Positions 31,682 to 40,371 of a stretch of DNA of 44,144 bases are shown piece after piece. The translations under genes were made by a program, and so were the position numbers. This DNA is from Capnocytophaga leadbetteri. Lineage in GTDB: Bacteria; Bacteroidota; Bacteroidia; Flavobacteriales; Flavobacteriaceae. Each line of letters begins with the position of its first letter. Within the stretch, counting starts at the first letter, position 1. The stretch lies in contig NZ_QBKG01000017.1 of NCBI RefSeq assembly GCF_003054025.1, positions 1 to 44,144 of the forward strand, in the 5' to 3' direction. The notes under the pieces were generated by a model that ran no database searches, was not told the DNA's origin, and worked only from the letters and a program-made list of their open reading frames with translations.

Positions 31682-33079
31682 TTAAATATCAATAGCTTCG
31701 CCATAAGCAGCTGCTACCGCTTCTTTAACACCTTCGCTCATTGTTGGGTGAGGGTGTACCGCTTTGATAATTTCGTGACCAGTAGTTTCGAGTTTGCGAG
31801 CTACTACTGCTTCAGCAATCATATCGGTTACACCAGCTCCAATCATATGGCAACCTAACCATTCGCCATATTTAGCGTCGAAGATAACTTTGATAAATCC
31901 TTCAGTAGTACCTGCTGCGTTTGCTTTACCAGATGCTGTGAATGGGAATTTACCAACTTTTATCTCATAGCCTTTTTCTTTAGCTTGTTTTTCAGTAAGA
32001 CCTACTGAAGCGATTTCTGGAGTGCAATATGTACAACCAGGAATATTGCCGTAGTTAATAGGCTCTACGTGTAATCCTTTTATCTTTTCAACGCAAAGGA
32101 TACCTTCAGCTGATGCTACGTGTGCCAATGCTTGACCAGGCACTACGTCGCCAATAGCGTAATAACCAGGTACATTAGTTTGGTAGTACTCATTTACTTG
32201 GATTTTATCGCGGTCGGTTTTGATACCTACTGCTTCTAAACCTATGTTTTCGATATTTGTTTTGATACCTACAGCTGAAAGAAGAATATCAGCCTCAAGT
32301 ACTTCTTCGCCTTTAGCAGTTTTTACAAATGCTTTTACACCTTTGCCTGAAGTATCTACCTTAGTAACCTCAGCTGAAGTCATAATGTTGATACCTGATT
32401 TCTTAAGGCTCTTTTCTAATTGTTTAGAGATGTCTTCATCTTCTACAGGTACAATATTAGGCATAAACTCTACGATAGTAACCTCAGTACCCATAGTATT
32501 GTAGAAGTGAGCGAACTCAATACCTATAGCACCACTACCTACTACAATCATTTTCTTAGGTTGCTCAGGTAAAGTAAGCGCTTGACGATAGCCTATAATT
32601 TTTTTACCGTCTTGAGGAAGCGCAGGCAATTCGCGTGAGCGAGCCCCTGTAGCGATGATGATATGGTCGGCGCTGTATTCGGTTACTTTGCCATCTTTGT
32701 CTTTTACATCAACCTTTTTACCCGGTTTGATAGTACCATAACCCATTATCACATCAATTTTGTTCTTTTTCATCAAGAACTGAACCCCTTTGCTCATAGT
32801 AGCAGCCACATCGCGGCTACGCTTGATAACTGCTGGGAAATCCTTGTCGAAAGAACCTTCTTTTACTTTGATACCATAGCTTTCAGCGTGCTTAAGATAT
32901 TCAAACACTTGTGCTGATTTTAGCAAGGCTTTAGTAGGGATACAACCCCAGTTAAGACAGATACCACCAAGGTTTTCTTTTTCAACGATAGCGGTTTTGA
33001 AACCTAATTGAGAAGCGCGAATAGCAGTAACATACCCACCAGGACCACTTCCTAATACAATAATGTCGTATTTACTCAT
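31682..33079 (-). CDS. lpdA: Dihydrolipoyl dehydrogenase
   Basis: 465 residues. It reoxidises dihydrolipoamide in 2-oxoacid dehydrogenase and glycine-cleavage complexes. FAD site GSGPGGYVTAI (10-20), the redox disulphide C41/C46 in GGICLNWGCIPTKAL, NAD site VVGSGAIGIEFAHF, the second FAD motif YAIGDVV, and the C-terminal active-site His/Glu in HPHPTMSE. All are intact. It is not linked to other complex subunits. A -7 element lies 36 bp upstream. Confidence 0.95.
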   Translation of the reverse strand: MSKYDIIVLGSGPGGYVTAIRASQLGFKTAIVEKENLGGICLNWGCIPTKALLKSAQVFEYLKHAESYGIKVKEGSFDKDFPAVIKRSRDVAATMSKGVQFLMKKNKIDVIMGYGTIKPGKKVDVKDKDGKVTEYSADHIIIATGARSRELPALPQDGKKIIGYRQALTLPEQPKKMIVVGSGAIGIEFAHFYNTMGTEVTIVEFMPNIVPVEDEDISKQLEKSLKKSGINIMTSAEVTKVDTSGKGVKAFVKTAKGEEVLEADILLSAVGIKTNIENIGLEAVGIKTDRDKIQVNEYYQTNVPGYYAIGDVVPGQALAHVASAEGILCVEKIKGLHVEPINYGNIPGCTYCTPEIASVGLTEKQAKEKGYEIKVGKFPFTASGKANAAGTTEGFIKVIFDAKYGEWLGCHMIGAGVTDMIAEAVVARKLETTGHEIIKAVHPHPTMSEGVKEAVAAAYGEAIDI

Positions 33080-33114
33080 TTTTTTTAAAATTTATCAAGT
33101 TTGATATTAGGCTA

Positions 33115-33122
33115 CAAAATTA
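33115..33122 (-). promoter_or_regulatory. -7 element for lpd
   Basis: Reverse-strand TAATTTTG, an exact TAnnTTTG; no TTG at the usual spacing. It lies in the 155-bp gap after the DKNYY gene. Confidence 0.5.
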
Positions 33123-33234
33123 CGAATATTTTTTTGAATAAGCATCATTATTTTCCTTTTTTAATTATCCTTCTTTCGTATTAAAGTTATAATTATCTGA
33201 AAAATAATTCTTTATGGTATTTATAATTTATAGC

Positions 33235-34887
33235 TTATAGTTCAAAATCTTCTAATTCAGTACCTAAGAAGCGAATTTTAGCTCCACCTCCTAATTCGGT
33301 TAGCCAATAACCATCAACGTTTTTTAGAAGATAATAATTGGTATTAGGTTTTAAGTCTTGACTACACCCCTTTCGATAACCTGGATATATAGCGAGTATT
33401 TCAACCTTATCATTTTTGATAAGTCTATATTTTGTGTAATAAATATAATTCTTATCAGCTAAAAGATCAGCAGTTAGAAAACTAAGAGTTGTTATATCAT
33501 ACCCCTTAATAGGGATGAGTTTGGGATCATACTCATTGCTTTCATCATAATAATAGCCTTTATTTTTATCTTTATAAATATTGTACCATATTTTTTGAAA
33601 AGTAGTAGCATCTACCCCTTTTTGAGGTGTTTTATCTACATAAATTAGGTTATTGGCTTTGTATAACTCACTATCAAAATATTTTTGCTTTAGAATGCGT
33701 TCCCCTTTTAGATAAACGAAATCATAAACAGTAACTTTTCCTTCTTTTAGCAGTTGTACTTCCTTAGAGGTAAGGTTCATAAAAACCTCTTCGGTTGAGC
33801 TATTATATATTTGATTTTTGTAGAGTATTCCGCCGGCCTTGTCTTTAAATAAGTTTTTGCCATAAATAGGGGCTTCAGTATAGAAGAAAGGTAACTTTTT
33901 ATCCCAATTATAGACTCCATTTTTGTCATATTGATAGTAATAAGCATCCTGAAGCTCAGCAAAAGTTGCAGCGTCGTATTGAGGTTTGGGGGTATTATCG
34001 CGGTATACCATAGTACCATCGGTAATGAAATTATTAAAGACTCTTACTTTGCTTAAGTTTTTAGTTGCGATAGGTAGTCTAAAGTCTTTACCCTTTGTTT
34101 TGTAGGAGTAGTAATCAATATAATAAACATAATTTTGGTCGATGAGATAAGACTCATTTAGAGCTTTGAGGGTAGGAATATGAAAGTAGTTAGGCAATTC
34201 AACAAGTTCTTTATCATAGTATAATACATATTGAGAGGTTTTTAGTATTTTTTTAGTAAGCTGTTGTACCCTTTCACCTTTATACATAAGTGGTTGAGAT
34301 TGGTAAAAGGTGCCATTTTTATCAGAAATATAGTTTTCAGTAGCTAAGTCTTTACGAATAGAAGCAAGGTCGGCATCTGGTACTATCGTTACTTTTCCAT
34401 TATTAATATAATATAGATGATATTCGTCTTTTAAATAATCATAATAGATATTTTCAAAAGTAGCAGGGCTGCTAATAGCAATCTCTTTGTTGGCTATATA
34501 AGCCTTTTGAAGAGTACGCCAAATAGGCACTATTTCCTTTTTATCGATTATTAGGTCTGAACCTATAATCTTAAAAGCATTAGTATCTATAGGGAAAAAA
34601 TTATTTTGGTAATAGATTCCATTTTTATCAATAGCCATACCATAATCATAGTTTTTTATACTAAAAGTAAGCATATCGGGACACTGCACAAAAAGACTAT
34701 CTCTGGTTTGGAATATAACATAATCTTTGTTAAAAATAAAGCCCTCTACATATTTGTAACGTACATTCCAATTCTTTTTTACAGTTAGGCTATCTGCCTT
34801 AGTAGCATCGGTAACTTTTAAGCCTTCTGCTTGGGCCGAAAGGTTTTGCATAAAGCAAAGAAACAAAAAAAGAATAAGATATTTCAT
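33235..34887 (-). CDS. Secreted DKNYY-family repeat protein
   Basis: 550 residues with a signal peptide (1-18, ending LSAQ). Many short repeats of the DKNYY family are visible, for example DKNGIYYQN, DQNYVYYID, DKNGVYNWD and DKNYIYYTK, roughly every 40-60 residues. The repeats probably form a beta-rich surface domain; function is unknown. The start codon is 2 bp after the stop of the permease gene, so the two are one unit. Composition is lysine- and tyrosine-rich, and the gene is more AT-rich than neighbouring aroC. Confidence 0.8.
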   Translation of the reverse strand: MKYLILFLFLCFMQNLSAQAEGLKVTDATKADSLTVKKNWNVRYKYVEGFIFNKDYVIFQTRDSLFVQCPDMLTFSIKNYDYGMAIDKNGIYYQNNFFPIDTNAFKIIGSDLIIDKKEIVPIWRTLQKAYIANKEIAISSPATFENIYYDYLKDEYHLYYINNGKVTIVPDADLASIRKDLATENYISDKNGTFYQSQPLMYKGERVQQLTKKILKTSQYVLYYDKELVELPNYFHIPTLKALNESYLIDQNYVYYIDYYSYKTKGKDFRLPIATKNLSKVRVFNNFITDGTMVYRDNTPKPQYDAATFAELQDAYYYQYDKNGVYNWDKKLPFFYTEAPIYGKNLFKDKAGGILYKNQIYNSSTEEVFMNLTSKEVQLLKEGKVTVYDFVYLKGERILKQKYFDSELYKANNLIYVDKTPQKGVDATTFQKIWYNIYKDKNKGYYYDESNEYDPKLIPIKGYDITTLSFLTADLLADKNYIYYTKYRLIKNDKVEILAIYPGYRKGCSQDLKPNTNYYLLKNVDGYWLTELGGGAKIRFLGTELEDFEL

Positions 34888-34889
34888 AA

Positions 34890-35966
34890 CTATAGATTTT
34901 TAGTAAGCAGTCCGACTACTTTATTATTAGGAAAAAACTCTTTTAAAACTACTTTTAAAACGGTATAAGCGGGAATAGCTACTACCATACCTATGATGCC
35001 AAAAAGTGTACCACTAATAAGAGTAATCAAAAAAATCTCTAAAGCAGTTGATTTTACTGAATTTGAAAAAATAATAGGTTGTGAAAATACATTATCAATA
35101 AATTGGCCTACAATAAAGCCTATTAGGACATAAATAGTAGTAGGCAAGCTAACAGTCATAAAGTCGTTTTGTAGGTTGCTGCTCATCGTTAGCAATGCCA
35201 TTAGCACAAAGCTTATCATAGGACCTATATAAGGAATAAGATTAAGCATAGCACAGAGCAACGCTATGATAAAAGCATTTTCTACCCCAAAAATAAGCAA
35301 TACAATAGTATAAACAACAAAAAGTATAGTGATTTGGAGTATAAGTCCTACAAAATAACGCGATAACAGATTGTTTATCTTGAAAATAGAAGTCTTTAAT
35401 TTGCGTTTTCGCCTAGGAGAAAAGATAGAAAGTAGGGAAATAAGTATTCTGTCGCCGTCTTTCATAAAGAAAAAAGTGATGAAGAGTACTGAAAAGAAAC
35501 CTGCTCCAAAATTGCTAATAAAGGAAATAAACGAGTTGAGAAAGTTAGGAATATCAATAAAGTTTAACATCTCTTGTACACCAAAAGAATAGTCTTCTCT
35601 TTCTAACCCAACCTTACTAAGAGTTTGATGTATAAGAGCATCAAGATTATCTTTTAGCAAATCAATATTAAGGCTTGATAGGTTCTTGCCTTGTGATATG
35701 AGTAAGGGAATAAACATACTGAATACTCCGAGACTGAGCAGTACAAAAAGCAACATAGTAAGTACCACACAGAGAGTTTCACTCTTTATCCTCAGTTTTT
35801 TGCGGAAGAAATAAATAAGAGGTTTGCCCATTAGCGTCAGTACTAATGAGACGATAAGATAAACGATAATAGATTGTAGCAAATAAAGGGTATACAGCCC
35901 TACTACTACTAAAACAATGATTGCTACGGCACGCAATATGCCATTTGCTATTTCTTTTGAGGTCAT
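34890..35966 (-). CDS. AI-2E family permease (PerM/TqsA type)
   Basis: 358 residues, about eight transmembrane helices. The family's N-terminal helix pair, the amphipathic mid-region (about 95-150), and the C-terminal motifs LCAMLNLIPYIGPMIS and LEIFLITLISGTLFGIIGMVVAIPAYTVLK are clear. Members export small molecules or sodium; the name does not prove autoinducer transport. It lies 23 bp after aroC and 2 bp before the DKNYY gene. Confidence 0.88.
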   Translation of the reverse strand: MTSKEIANGILRAVAIIVLVVVGLYTLYLLQSIIVYLIVSLVLTLMGKPLIYFFRKKLRIKSETLCVVLTMLLFVLLSLGVFSMFIPLLISQGKNLSSLNIDLLKDNLDALIHQTLSKVGLEREDYSFGVQEMLNFIDIPNFLNSFISFISNFGAGFFSVLFITFFFMKDGDRILISLLSIFSPRRKRKLKTSIFKINNLLSRYFVGLILQITILFVVYTIVLLIFGVENAFIIALLCAMLNLIPYIGPMISFVLMALLTMSSNLQNDFMTVSLPTTIYVLIGFIVGQFIDNVFSQPIIFSNSVKSTALEIFLITLISGTLFGIIGMVVAIPAYTVLKVVLKEFFPNNKVVGLLTKNL

Positions 35967-35989
35967 TTGTAATAATTTTGAATTATGGA

Positions 35990-37066
35990 TTATAAATTAC
36001 CATTTGCCTTTACAGCTTTATTCAATAGGTGAAAATCTAATAGTACCATTGCGGTCATTGCCTCGACAATGGGGACGGCACGGGGTACTACGCAGGGGTC
36101 GTGCCTGCCTTTGCCTTGTATCTCTACGATGTTGCCCCTGCTATCGAGAGCGGGTTGTGACTGCATAAGGGTTGCTACGGGCTTAAAAGCTACCCGAAAA
36201 TAAATGTCCATACCATTGCTAATGCCTCCTTGTATGCCCCCTGAATAGTTGGTTTGGGTAGTGCCATCGGGGTTGAAAAGGTCGTTGTGCTGACTGCCTC
36301 GCATTGTTGTACCCGCAAAGCCACTGCCATATTCAAAGCCTTTTACGGCATTGATAGAGAGCATCGCCTTACCGAGTTGTGCGTGGAGCTTGTCGAACAC
36401 AGGTTCGCCCCAACCTACGGGTACCCCTTTTACTACACAGCTTACCACTCCGCCCACCGTATCACCCTCCTTGCGTATGGCTTTGATATAGGCTTCCATT
36501 TGTTCGGCTAAAATAGGGTCGGGACAGCGTACGGCATTGGTTTCGGCTATGGCTAAATCAAGATTAGTGTAGGGTTGGGTAAGGGAAAGCTCGCCTACAC
36601 TCGACACATAAGCGTTGATTTGTATTCCTTTGAGTACCTGTTTGGCAATAGCTCCTGCTACCACACGGCTGACCGTTTCGCGTGCTGATGAGCGTCCGCC
36701 CCCGCGAACATCACGAATGCCGTATTTCTGTTGATACACATAATCGGCGTGGCTGGGGCGATATACCTCGGCTATATGGGCATAGTCGGCTGAATGCTGA
36801 TTTTCGTTTTCAATGATAAAGCCAATGGGCGTGCCGGTAGTTTTACCGTCTAAAATACCCGAAAGGAAGCGTACCTTGTCGCCCTCTTTGCGCTGGGTGA
36901 CAATAGCTGACTGCCCCGGACGACGGCGGTTGAGTTCGTGCTGTATGGCTTCAAAATCTAAAAGGATATTAGGAGGGCAACCATCGATGATGCCTCCTAA
37001 TGCCTCGCCGTGCGACTCGCCAAAGGTGGTAAGCCTAAAAAGTGTACCAAAGCTATTGCCTGCCAT
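35990..37066 (-). CDS. aroC: Chorismate synthase
   Basis: 358 residues. It converts EPSP to chorismate with reduced FMN. Signatures are [16 protein letters not shown] (17-32), RRRPGQSA (47-54), [21 protein letters not shown] split over 115-135, and RGSQHNDLF near 252. All are intact and length is normal. Base composition is richer in GC than the flanking genes, as expected for a conserved core gene. It begins immediately after the stop of the SRPBCC gene. Confidence 0.95.
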   Translation of the reverse strand: MAGNSFGTLFRLTTFGESHGEALGGIIDGCPPNILLDFEAIQHELNRRRPGQSAIVTQRKEGDKVRFLSGILDGKTTGTPIGFIIENENQHSADYAHIAEVYRPSHADYVYQQKYGIRDVRGGGRSSARETVSRVVAGAIAKQVLKGIQINAYVSSVGELSLTQPYTNLDLAIAETNAVRCPDPILAEQMEAYIKAIRKEGDTVGGVVSCVVKGVPVGWGEPVFDKLHAQLGKAMLSINAVKGFEYGSGFAGTTMRGSQHNDLFNPDGTTQTNYSGGIQGGISNGMDIYFRVAFKPVATLMQSQPALDSRGNIVEIQGKGRHDPCVVPRAVPIVEAMTAMVLLDFHLLNKAVKANGNL

Positions 37067-37459
37067 TTATAAGTCCTTCATTTTAGTTACTAATACTTCT
37101 ATAAACTTGCTAATGGGCGTTTTGACCATCATCGCCATTACAGGGTTGAAGTCCCCTTTGAAGAGCAGTTGTACTTCGCTTTCCTTATCTGATATTTCAG
37201 CAATATTGGCAGTAAGCTGAAAGGGAATTTTGCCATTGGCTTCGCCTAATACTAACTGACTATCGGGGGTGGTGCTTTTCTTTTCTAACGAAATTTCGGG
37301 CATTCCCTTAAGAGCAAACACAAAAGATGTATCGCTGAGTTTTTGAAATTTGCTGATGTTGTCGGGCATCAGGCGTTCAAAGGTTTCTACCTTTTCTAAA
37401 AGAGCAAAGAGGTCTTTTGCACTTTTGGGGACGATTGTTTTTGGGGTTTCTAAATTCAT
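37067..37459 (-). CDS. SRPBCC (START-like) family protein
   Basis: 130 residues, a single helix-grip domain: an N-terminal strand, the long helix SAKDLFALLEKVETFERLMP (about 13-32), a beta-sheet and a C-terminal helix ISKFIEVLVTKMKDL. Such domains bind hydrophobic ligands. In Flavobacteriia a gene of this kind commonly accompanies pyrE, as here. Ligand and role are unknown. It abuts aroC directly. Confidence 0.75.
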   Translation of the reverse strand: MNLETPKTIVPKSAKDLFALLEKVETFERLMPDNISKFQKLSDTSFVFALKGMPEISLEKKSTTPDSQLVLGEANGKIPFQLTANIAEISDKESEVQLLFKGDFNPVMAMMVKTPISKFIEVLVTKMKDL

Positions 37460-37478
37460 TGGATAATTTGCCGATTTG

Positions 37479-37491
37479 GTGCGAGCCGCAC
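37479..37491. repeat. Small GTGCG/CGCAC hairpin in the 42-bp gap
   Basis: GTGCG (37479-37483) and CGCAC (37487-37491) pair around three bases, between the SRPBCC and DUF695-RraB genes. Confidence 0.4.
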
Positions 37492-37501
37492 GAGCGATTA
37501 A

Positions 37502-38272
37502 TTATTTTACTAAAACGGTTTCCCAGCCGTCATACTGGCCATTGGTATCGAGGGCTACATCTATCAAATCCCAAGTGTCGCTATTAATATCATCGACTGT
37601 ATTTACTTTAGAAAGGATGAGATGATAGTAAGCCTCTTGAGAAGTATCGCCTTCTTCGGGCTCTACCCTACCGCTATCTTCTACCTTATACCCCAAAGCT
37701 ATTACTTTGCTAAGGGCGCTGTTCATATCCTTTTCTGTATCAAAATACAACCAATGCTCTATGGGGCGTTCTTGGTCGGTATGGTCGCCAGACTCTTCGC
37801 AATGGCGGCGCACCGCACTGTTTTTGATGCTTTGGTGTTCGTAGATATTGGGGTAAAGATAGTCGGAATATATCTCCCAATTAGGGTCATCTACGATACG
37901 TATTTCAGGTTCGTAATCGGTGATATTTGTGAAAGCCTTTTCGATATTGGCTGCCAATAAAGGAGCCTCTTGTGTATAGTAAAACCAAGTTGTATTGCCC
38001 TGATAAGTTACAACTCCAGCTAAAAAATCAGTATCTTTTAGCGAAGGCATTATAATATCTTCAATGTTATAGAGGCGTTCTCTTTCCTCATCGGTAGTAA
38101 AACCGTGCTCATCGGGTGCTTTAAGGACAAGGTTTAGCCTTACACATTGGGTATACCCCTCTATAGGGAAGTCTATTTCGCCTATACCTAAATTGATGCG
38201 AAACACAGCGGGCTTATCTTCTACTCTACCGATATAGACTGCCCAGTTTTCGGGGATTTCTATTTTTTGCAT
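37502..38272 (-). CDS. DUF695 domain protein with C-terminal RraB-like domain
   Basis: 256 residues from the ATG at 38272; an in-frame upstream start at 38332 would add 20 poorly conserved residues from intergenic repeat sequence. Residues about 1-140 are DUF695 (WAVYIGRVEDKPAVFRINLG, then TTWFYYTQE). Residues about 148-256 resemble RraB (PIEHWLYFDTEKDMNSALSK, then DSWDLIDVAL-like and a GQYDGWET ending). RraB inhibits RNase E in E. coli; in Bacteroidota the target is unclear. It lies 186 bp after pyrE across a repeat-filled gap. Confidence 0.78.
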   Translation of the reverse strand: MQKIEIPENWAVYIGRVEDKPAVFRINLGIGEIDFPIEGYTQCVRLNLVLKAPDEHGFTTDEERERLYNIEDIIMPSLKDTDFLAGVVTYQGNTTWFYYTQEAPLLAANIEKAFTNITDYEPEIRIVDDPNWEIYSDYLYPNIYEHQSIKNSAVRRHCEESGDHTDQERPIEHWLYFDTEKDMNSALSKVIALGYKVEDSGRVEPEEGDTSQEAYYHLILSKVNTVDDINSDTWDLIDVALDTNGQYDGWETVLVK

Positions 38273-38363
38273 AGTTATTTTTTTTATACTTAGTTTATTG
38301 ATAATTTTTATATTGACATCCCCCCTTAACACATACTCGGCTGCACCAGCTCGCCGACTTTCT

Positions 38364-38436
38364 TTCGCTCATCCTTCGGTGAACCTTCGCTCATCCTTCG
38401 GTGGGACAGGTGAGACAAGTGGGACAAGTGAGATGG
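38364..38436. repeat. Adjoining 11-bp and 9-bp tandem repeat arrays
   Basis: 38364-38407: TTCGCTCATCC, TTCGGTGAACC, TTCGCTCATCC, TTCGGTGGGAC. 38401-38436: GTGGGACAG, GTGAGACAA, GTGGGACAA, GTGAGATGG. The 11-bp family is shared with 12107-12145. The arrays fill much of the gap between pyrE and the DUF695-RraB gene. Confidence 0.8.
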
Positions 38437-38458
38437 GGCGATATCATTGGCAAATTGA

Positions 38459-39100
38459 CTAATTGCGCCACGTGTCGGGGCTTTTGCGCCATTCTTTGAG
38501 GGTATCGAGTTCGTGTTCGCCAATATAGCCTATTTCTAAGGCTTTGACCAGCAGATGGTCGTAATCGCTGAGGGTGTGGAGGGTGAGCTTTTCAGCGGCA
38601 AAATTAGCATTGGCTACCTCAAAATTATAGGAGAAGATAGCTACCATACCTAATACCTCAGCCCCAAAGTCGCGGAGGGCTTTTACAGCATTGAGGCTGC
38701 TCATACCGGTGCTGATGAGGTCTTCAATAACAATTACGCGCTGTCCTGCAGTTAGCAATCCCTCTATCTGGTTCTGACGACCATGTTTTTTAGGCTCAGG
38801 GCGTACATATACGAAAGGCAACCCCAGCACGTTAGCTACTAACATACCCATACCAATAGCCCCTGTAGCTACCCCTGCTACTACTTCGGCAGTAGGATAA
38901 TGGCTTTTTATATAGGTAGCCATAGTATTGGCTACATAATTGCGAACCTCTGGAAATGAGAGGATTATGCGGTTGTCGCAATAAATAGGCGATTTCCAGC
39001 CACTCGCCCAAGTAAAATAATTTTCAGAATTCAATTTTATTGCGTTAATTTGCAGTAAAAATTCGGCGGTACTTTGTGCCGTAGTGTTATCTAATATCAT
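38459..39100 (-). CDS. pyrE: Orotate phosphoribosyltransferase
   Basis: 213 residues. It makes OMP from orotate and PRPP in pyrimidine synthesis. The PRPP-binding motif VIVIEDLISTGMSS (about 122-135) and the substrate segments FTWASGWKSPIYCDNR and VAGVATGAIGMG are present. Length is normal. It is divergent from a NUDIX gene only 6 bp away, an arrangement I believe is common in Flavobacteriia. A -7 candidate for pyrE lies inside the NUDIX gene. Confidence 0.95.
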   Translation of the reverse strand: MILDNTTAQSTAEFLLQINAIKLNSENYFTWASGWKSPIYCDNRIILSFPEVRNYVANTMATYIKSHYPTAEVVAGVATGAIGMGMLVANVLGLPFVYVRPEPKKHGRQNQIEGLLTAGQRVIVIEDLISTGMSSLNAVKALRDFGAEVLGMVAIFSYNFEVANANFAAEKLTLHTLSDYDHLLVKALEIGYIGEHELDTLKEWRKSPDTWRN

Positions 39101-39106
39101 AATGTT

Positions 39107-39694
39107 ATGAATGAAATATTTTTAGACGATAAGTCGATTATTTTGACAAATGTACAAGAAAATATTGAGAATGAAAAATATTTTCGGTTAAAAGATGTAA
39201 GCCTTGATGAAATCATCGAAGCACTAAGCCATAATGAGGTAGAGAGAATATACCTCTATCACCCTAAGGCTGAGAAACTTATGAAGAAATTTAAGCAGCT
39301 TATCCCCACTATAAAAGCAGGCGGTGGCATAGTGTATAATCAGGAGGGTAAAGTGCTGCTTATCAAAAGAAATGGCAAGTGGGATTTGCCTAAAGGAAAG
39401 AAAGAAAAGGGCGAAAATATTGCTACTTGTGCGCTGCGCGAAGTAGAGGAAGAAACGGGCGTAAAAAAGCTGCTCATACAGCGTTTTAGGACGATTACTT
39501 ACCATATATTTAAACGCGATGGACACTACTTTCTGAAAGAAACTTATTGGTATGATATGACGACTACTTATAAGAAAAAATTAGTGCCCCAAACGGAAGA
39601 GGGTATAGAAAAAGTTTGTTGGAAAGATGAGGCTACCGCTAAAGAATTAGCAAAAAGCTCGTATAAGAATATACAGTTAGTATTTAGTCGCTAG
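39107..39694 (+). CDS. NUDIX hydrolase
   Basis: 195 residues. A 65-residue N-terminal domain precedes a Nudix fold with a complete box: G97, E103, R111-E112, E115-E116 and G118 (PKGKKEKGENIATCALREVEEETGV lies at 95-119). The substrate is likely a nucleoside diphosphate derivative; the N-terminal extension is typical of Flavobacteriia versions beside pyrE. The last residues (QLVFSR) and the stop are encoded in a 7-bp repeat array. Confidence 0.9.
   Translation: MNEIFLDDKSIILTNVQENIENEKYFRLKDVSLDEIIEALSHNEVERIYLYHPKAEKLMKKFKQLIPTIKAGGGIVYNQEGKVLLIKRNGKWDLPKGKKEKGENIATCALREVEEETGVKKLLIQRFRTITYHIFKRDGHYFLKETYWYDMTTTYKKKLVPQTEEGIEKVCWKDEATAKELAKSSYKNIQLVFSR
39147..39154 (-). promoter_or_regulatory. 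-7 candidate for pyrE inside the NUDIX gene
   Basis: Reverse-strand TACATTTG, an exact TAnnTTTG, 47 bp upstream of the pyrE ATG. No TTG at the usual spacing. Confidence 0.4.
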
Positions 39695-39725
39695 TATTTA
39701 GTGGTTAGTCGCTAGTCGTTAGAAT
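39677..39725. repeat. 7-bp tandem repeat array between NUDIX and toxin-like gene
   Basis: Seven units: TTAGTAT, TTAGTCG, CTAGTAT, TTAGTGG, TTAGTCG, CTAGTCG, TTAGAAT. Same family as 19801-19887. It includes the NUDIX stop codon and runs into the first possible ATG of the next gene. Confidence 0.85.
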
Positions 39726-39753
39726 GTTAGCCAATTTTAAAGATAAACAAGTT

Positions 39754-40260
39754 ATGAAGCATATTCCTACCACAAAAAAGCATATTGTTCTTAGAGAGCG
39801 ATACAAGGAAATCACTTTCTGTGTGATGTATGAAAGTGTTAATGGTGGTATTGTAGAGAAGTTTAACCAAGGTTCGCAAAGCAAGACTGAAAAATACAAG
39901 AATATTGAGGCTTTAAAAATTTTGGCTAATAATGGCAAACAGTACCGTTTATTACCTGTAATTCAAGATGGGAAGAAGAACCCTGATGCTTTTAATTTGC
40001 TGTCTTTAAAATATGTAGATATAAAAGTAGCAGAAAGTACTAATGGTAAAAATGCTATTCAGAGTGCTTTGAAAGAAGCTAATAAGCAGGAGGTTTCAGA
40101 AGTTATTATTCATTTTACTCAAGAATTAGAGTCTAACCGAGAAGCTTTTGATATGCTAAAAGCAACATTTAAACAAAAACGTGCAAAAAATATAAAAGCA
40201 ATCACTTTTATTATGCCTGATAAAAGAGTGTTGCAAGTAAATACAGACCGATTTAAATAA
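39754..40260 (+). CDS. Possible BECR-fold (CdiA-CT-like) nuclease domain protein
   Basis: 168 residues from the ATG at 39754 (MKHIPTTKK); a start at 39724 would begin inside the repeat array and add MLANFKDKQV. The C-terminal 110 residues have the order of CdiA-type tRNase/BECR domains: IEALKILANNGKQYRLLP, a NPDAFNLLSLKYVDIKVAES strand pair, the GKNAIQSALKEANKQ helix, and EVIIHFTQE, then ITFIMPDKRV. No secretion signal or delivery domain is present, so it may be an orphan toxin cassette, a mobile-element protein or simply a house nuclease. Family call is by eye and uncertain. A reverse-strand RNA candidate faces its 3' end. Confidence 0.5.
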   Translation: MKHIPTTKKHIVLRERYKEITFCVMYESVNGGIVEKFNQGSQSKTEKYKNIEALKILANNGKQYRLLPVIQDGKKNPDAFNLLSLKYVDIKVAESTNGKNAIQSALKEANKQEVSEVIIHFTQELESNREAFDMLKATFKQKRAKNIKAITFIMPDKRVLQVNTDRFK

Positions 40261-40366
40261 CAAGGAGGCAAACTGAATTATTATCAATTTGCCTCCCGGA
40301 GGGGTGAAGGCTTATAGAGACCCGAAGTCTCGTCCCGCACCATTCAAAACAACTTTTGCTGTTTTG
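40255..40366 (-). ncRNA. Candidate structured small RNA convergent to the toxin-like gene
   Basis: A consensus promoter on the reverse strand (40402-40372) points into a non-coding stretch. The predicted transcript would contain CAAAACA/TGTTTTG (40366-40360 with 40351-40345), a GAGAC-UUCGG-GUCUC hairpin near 40317-40331, and a final GGAGGCAAA/TTTGCCTCC hairpin (40296-40288 with 40272-40264) followed by T-rich TTGTTATTT. That is the shape of a small RNA with an intrinsic terminator. No Rfam family can be assigned by eye. The alternative is a 3' structure of the forward gene. Confidence 0.45.
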
Positions 40367-40371
40367 CGGTG

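Noticed and set aside
38326-38523. Reverse ORF with repeated HLS residues
   Set aside because: It is created by the 9-bp and 11-bp tandem repeats and overlaps the pyrE 3' end in another frame.
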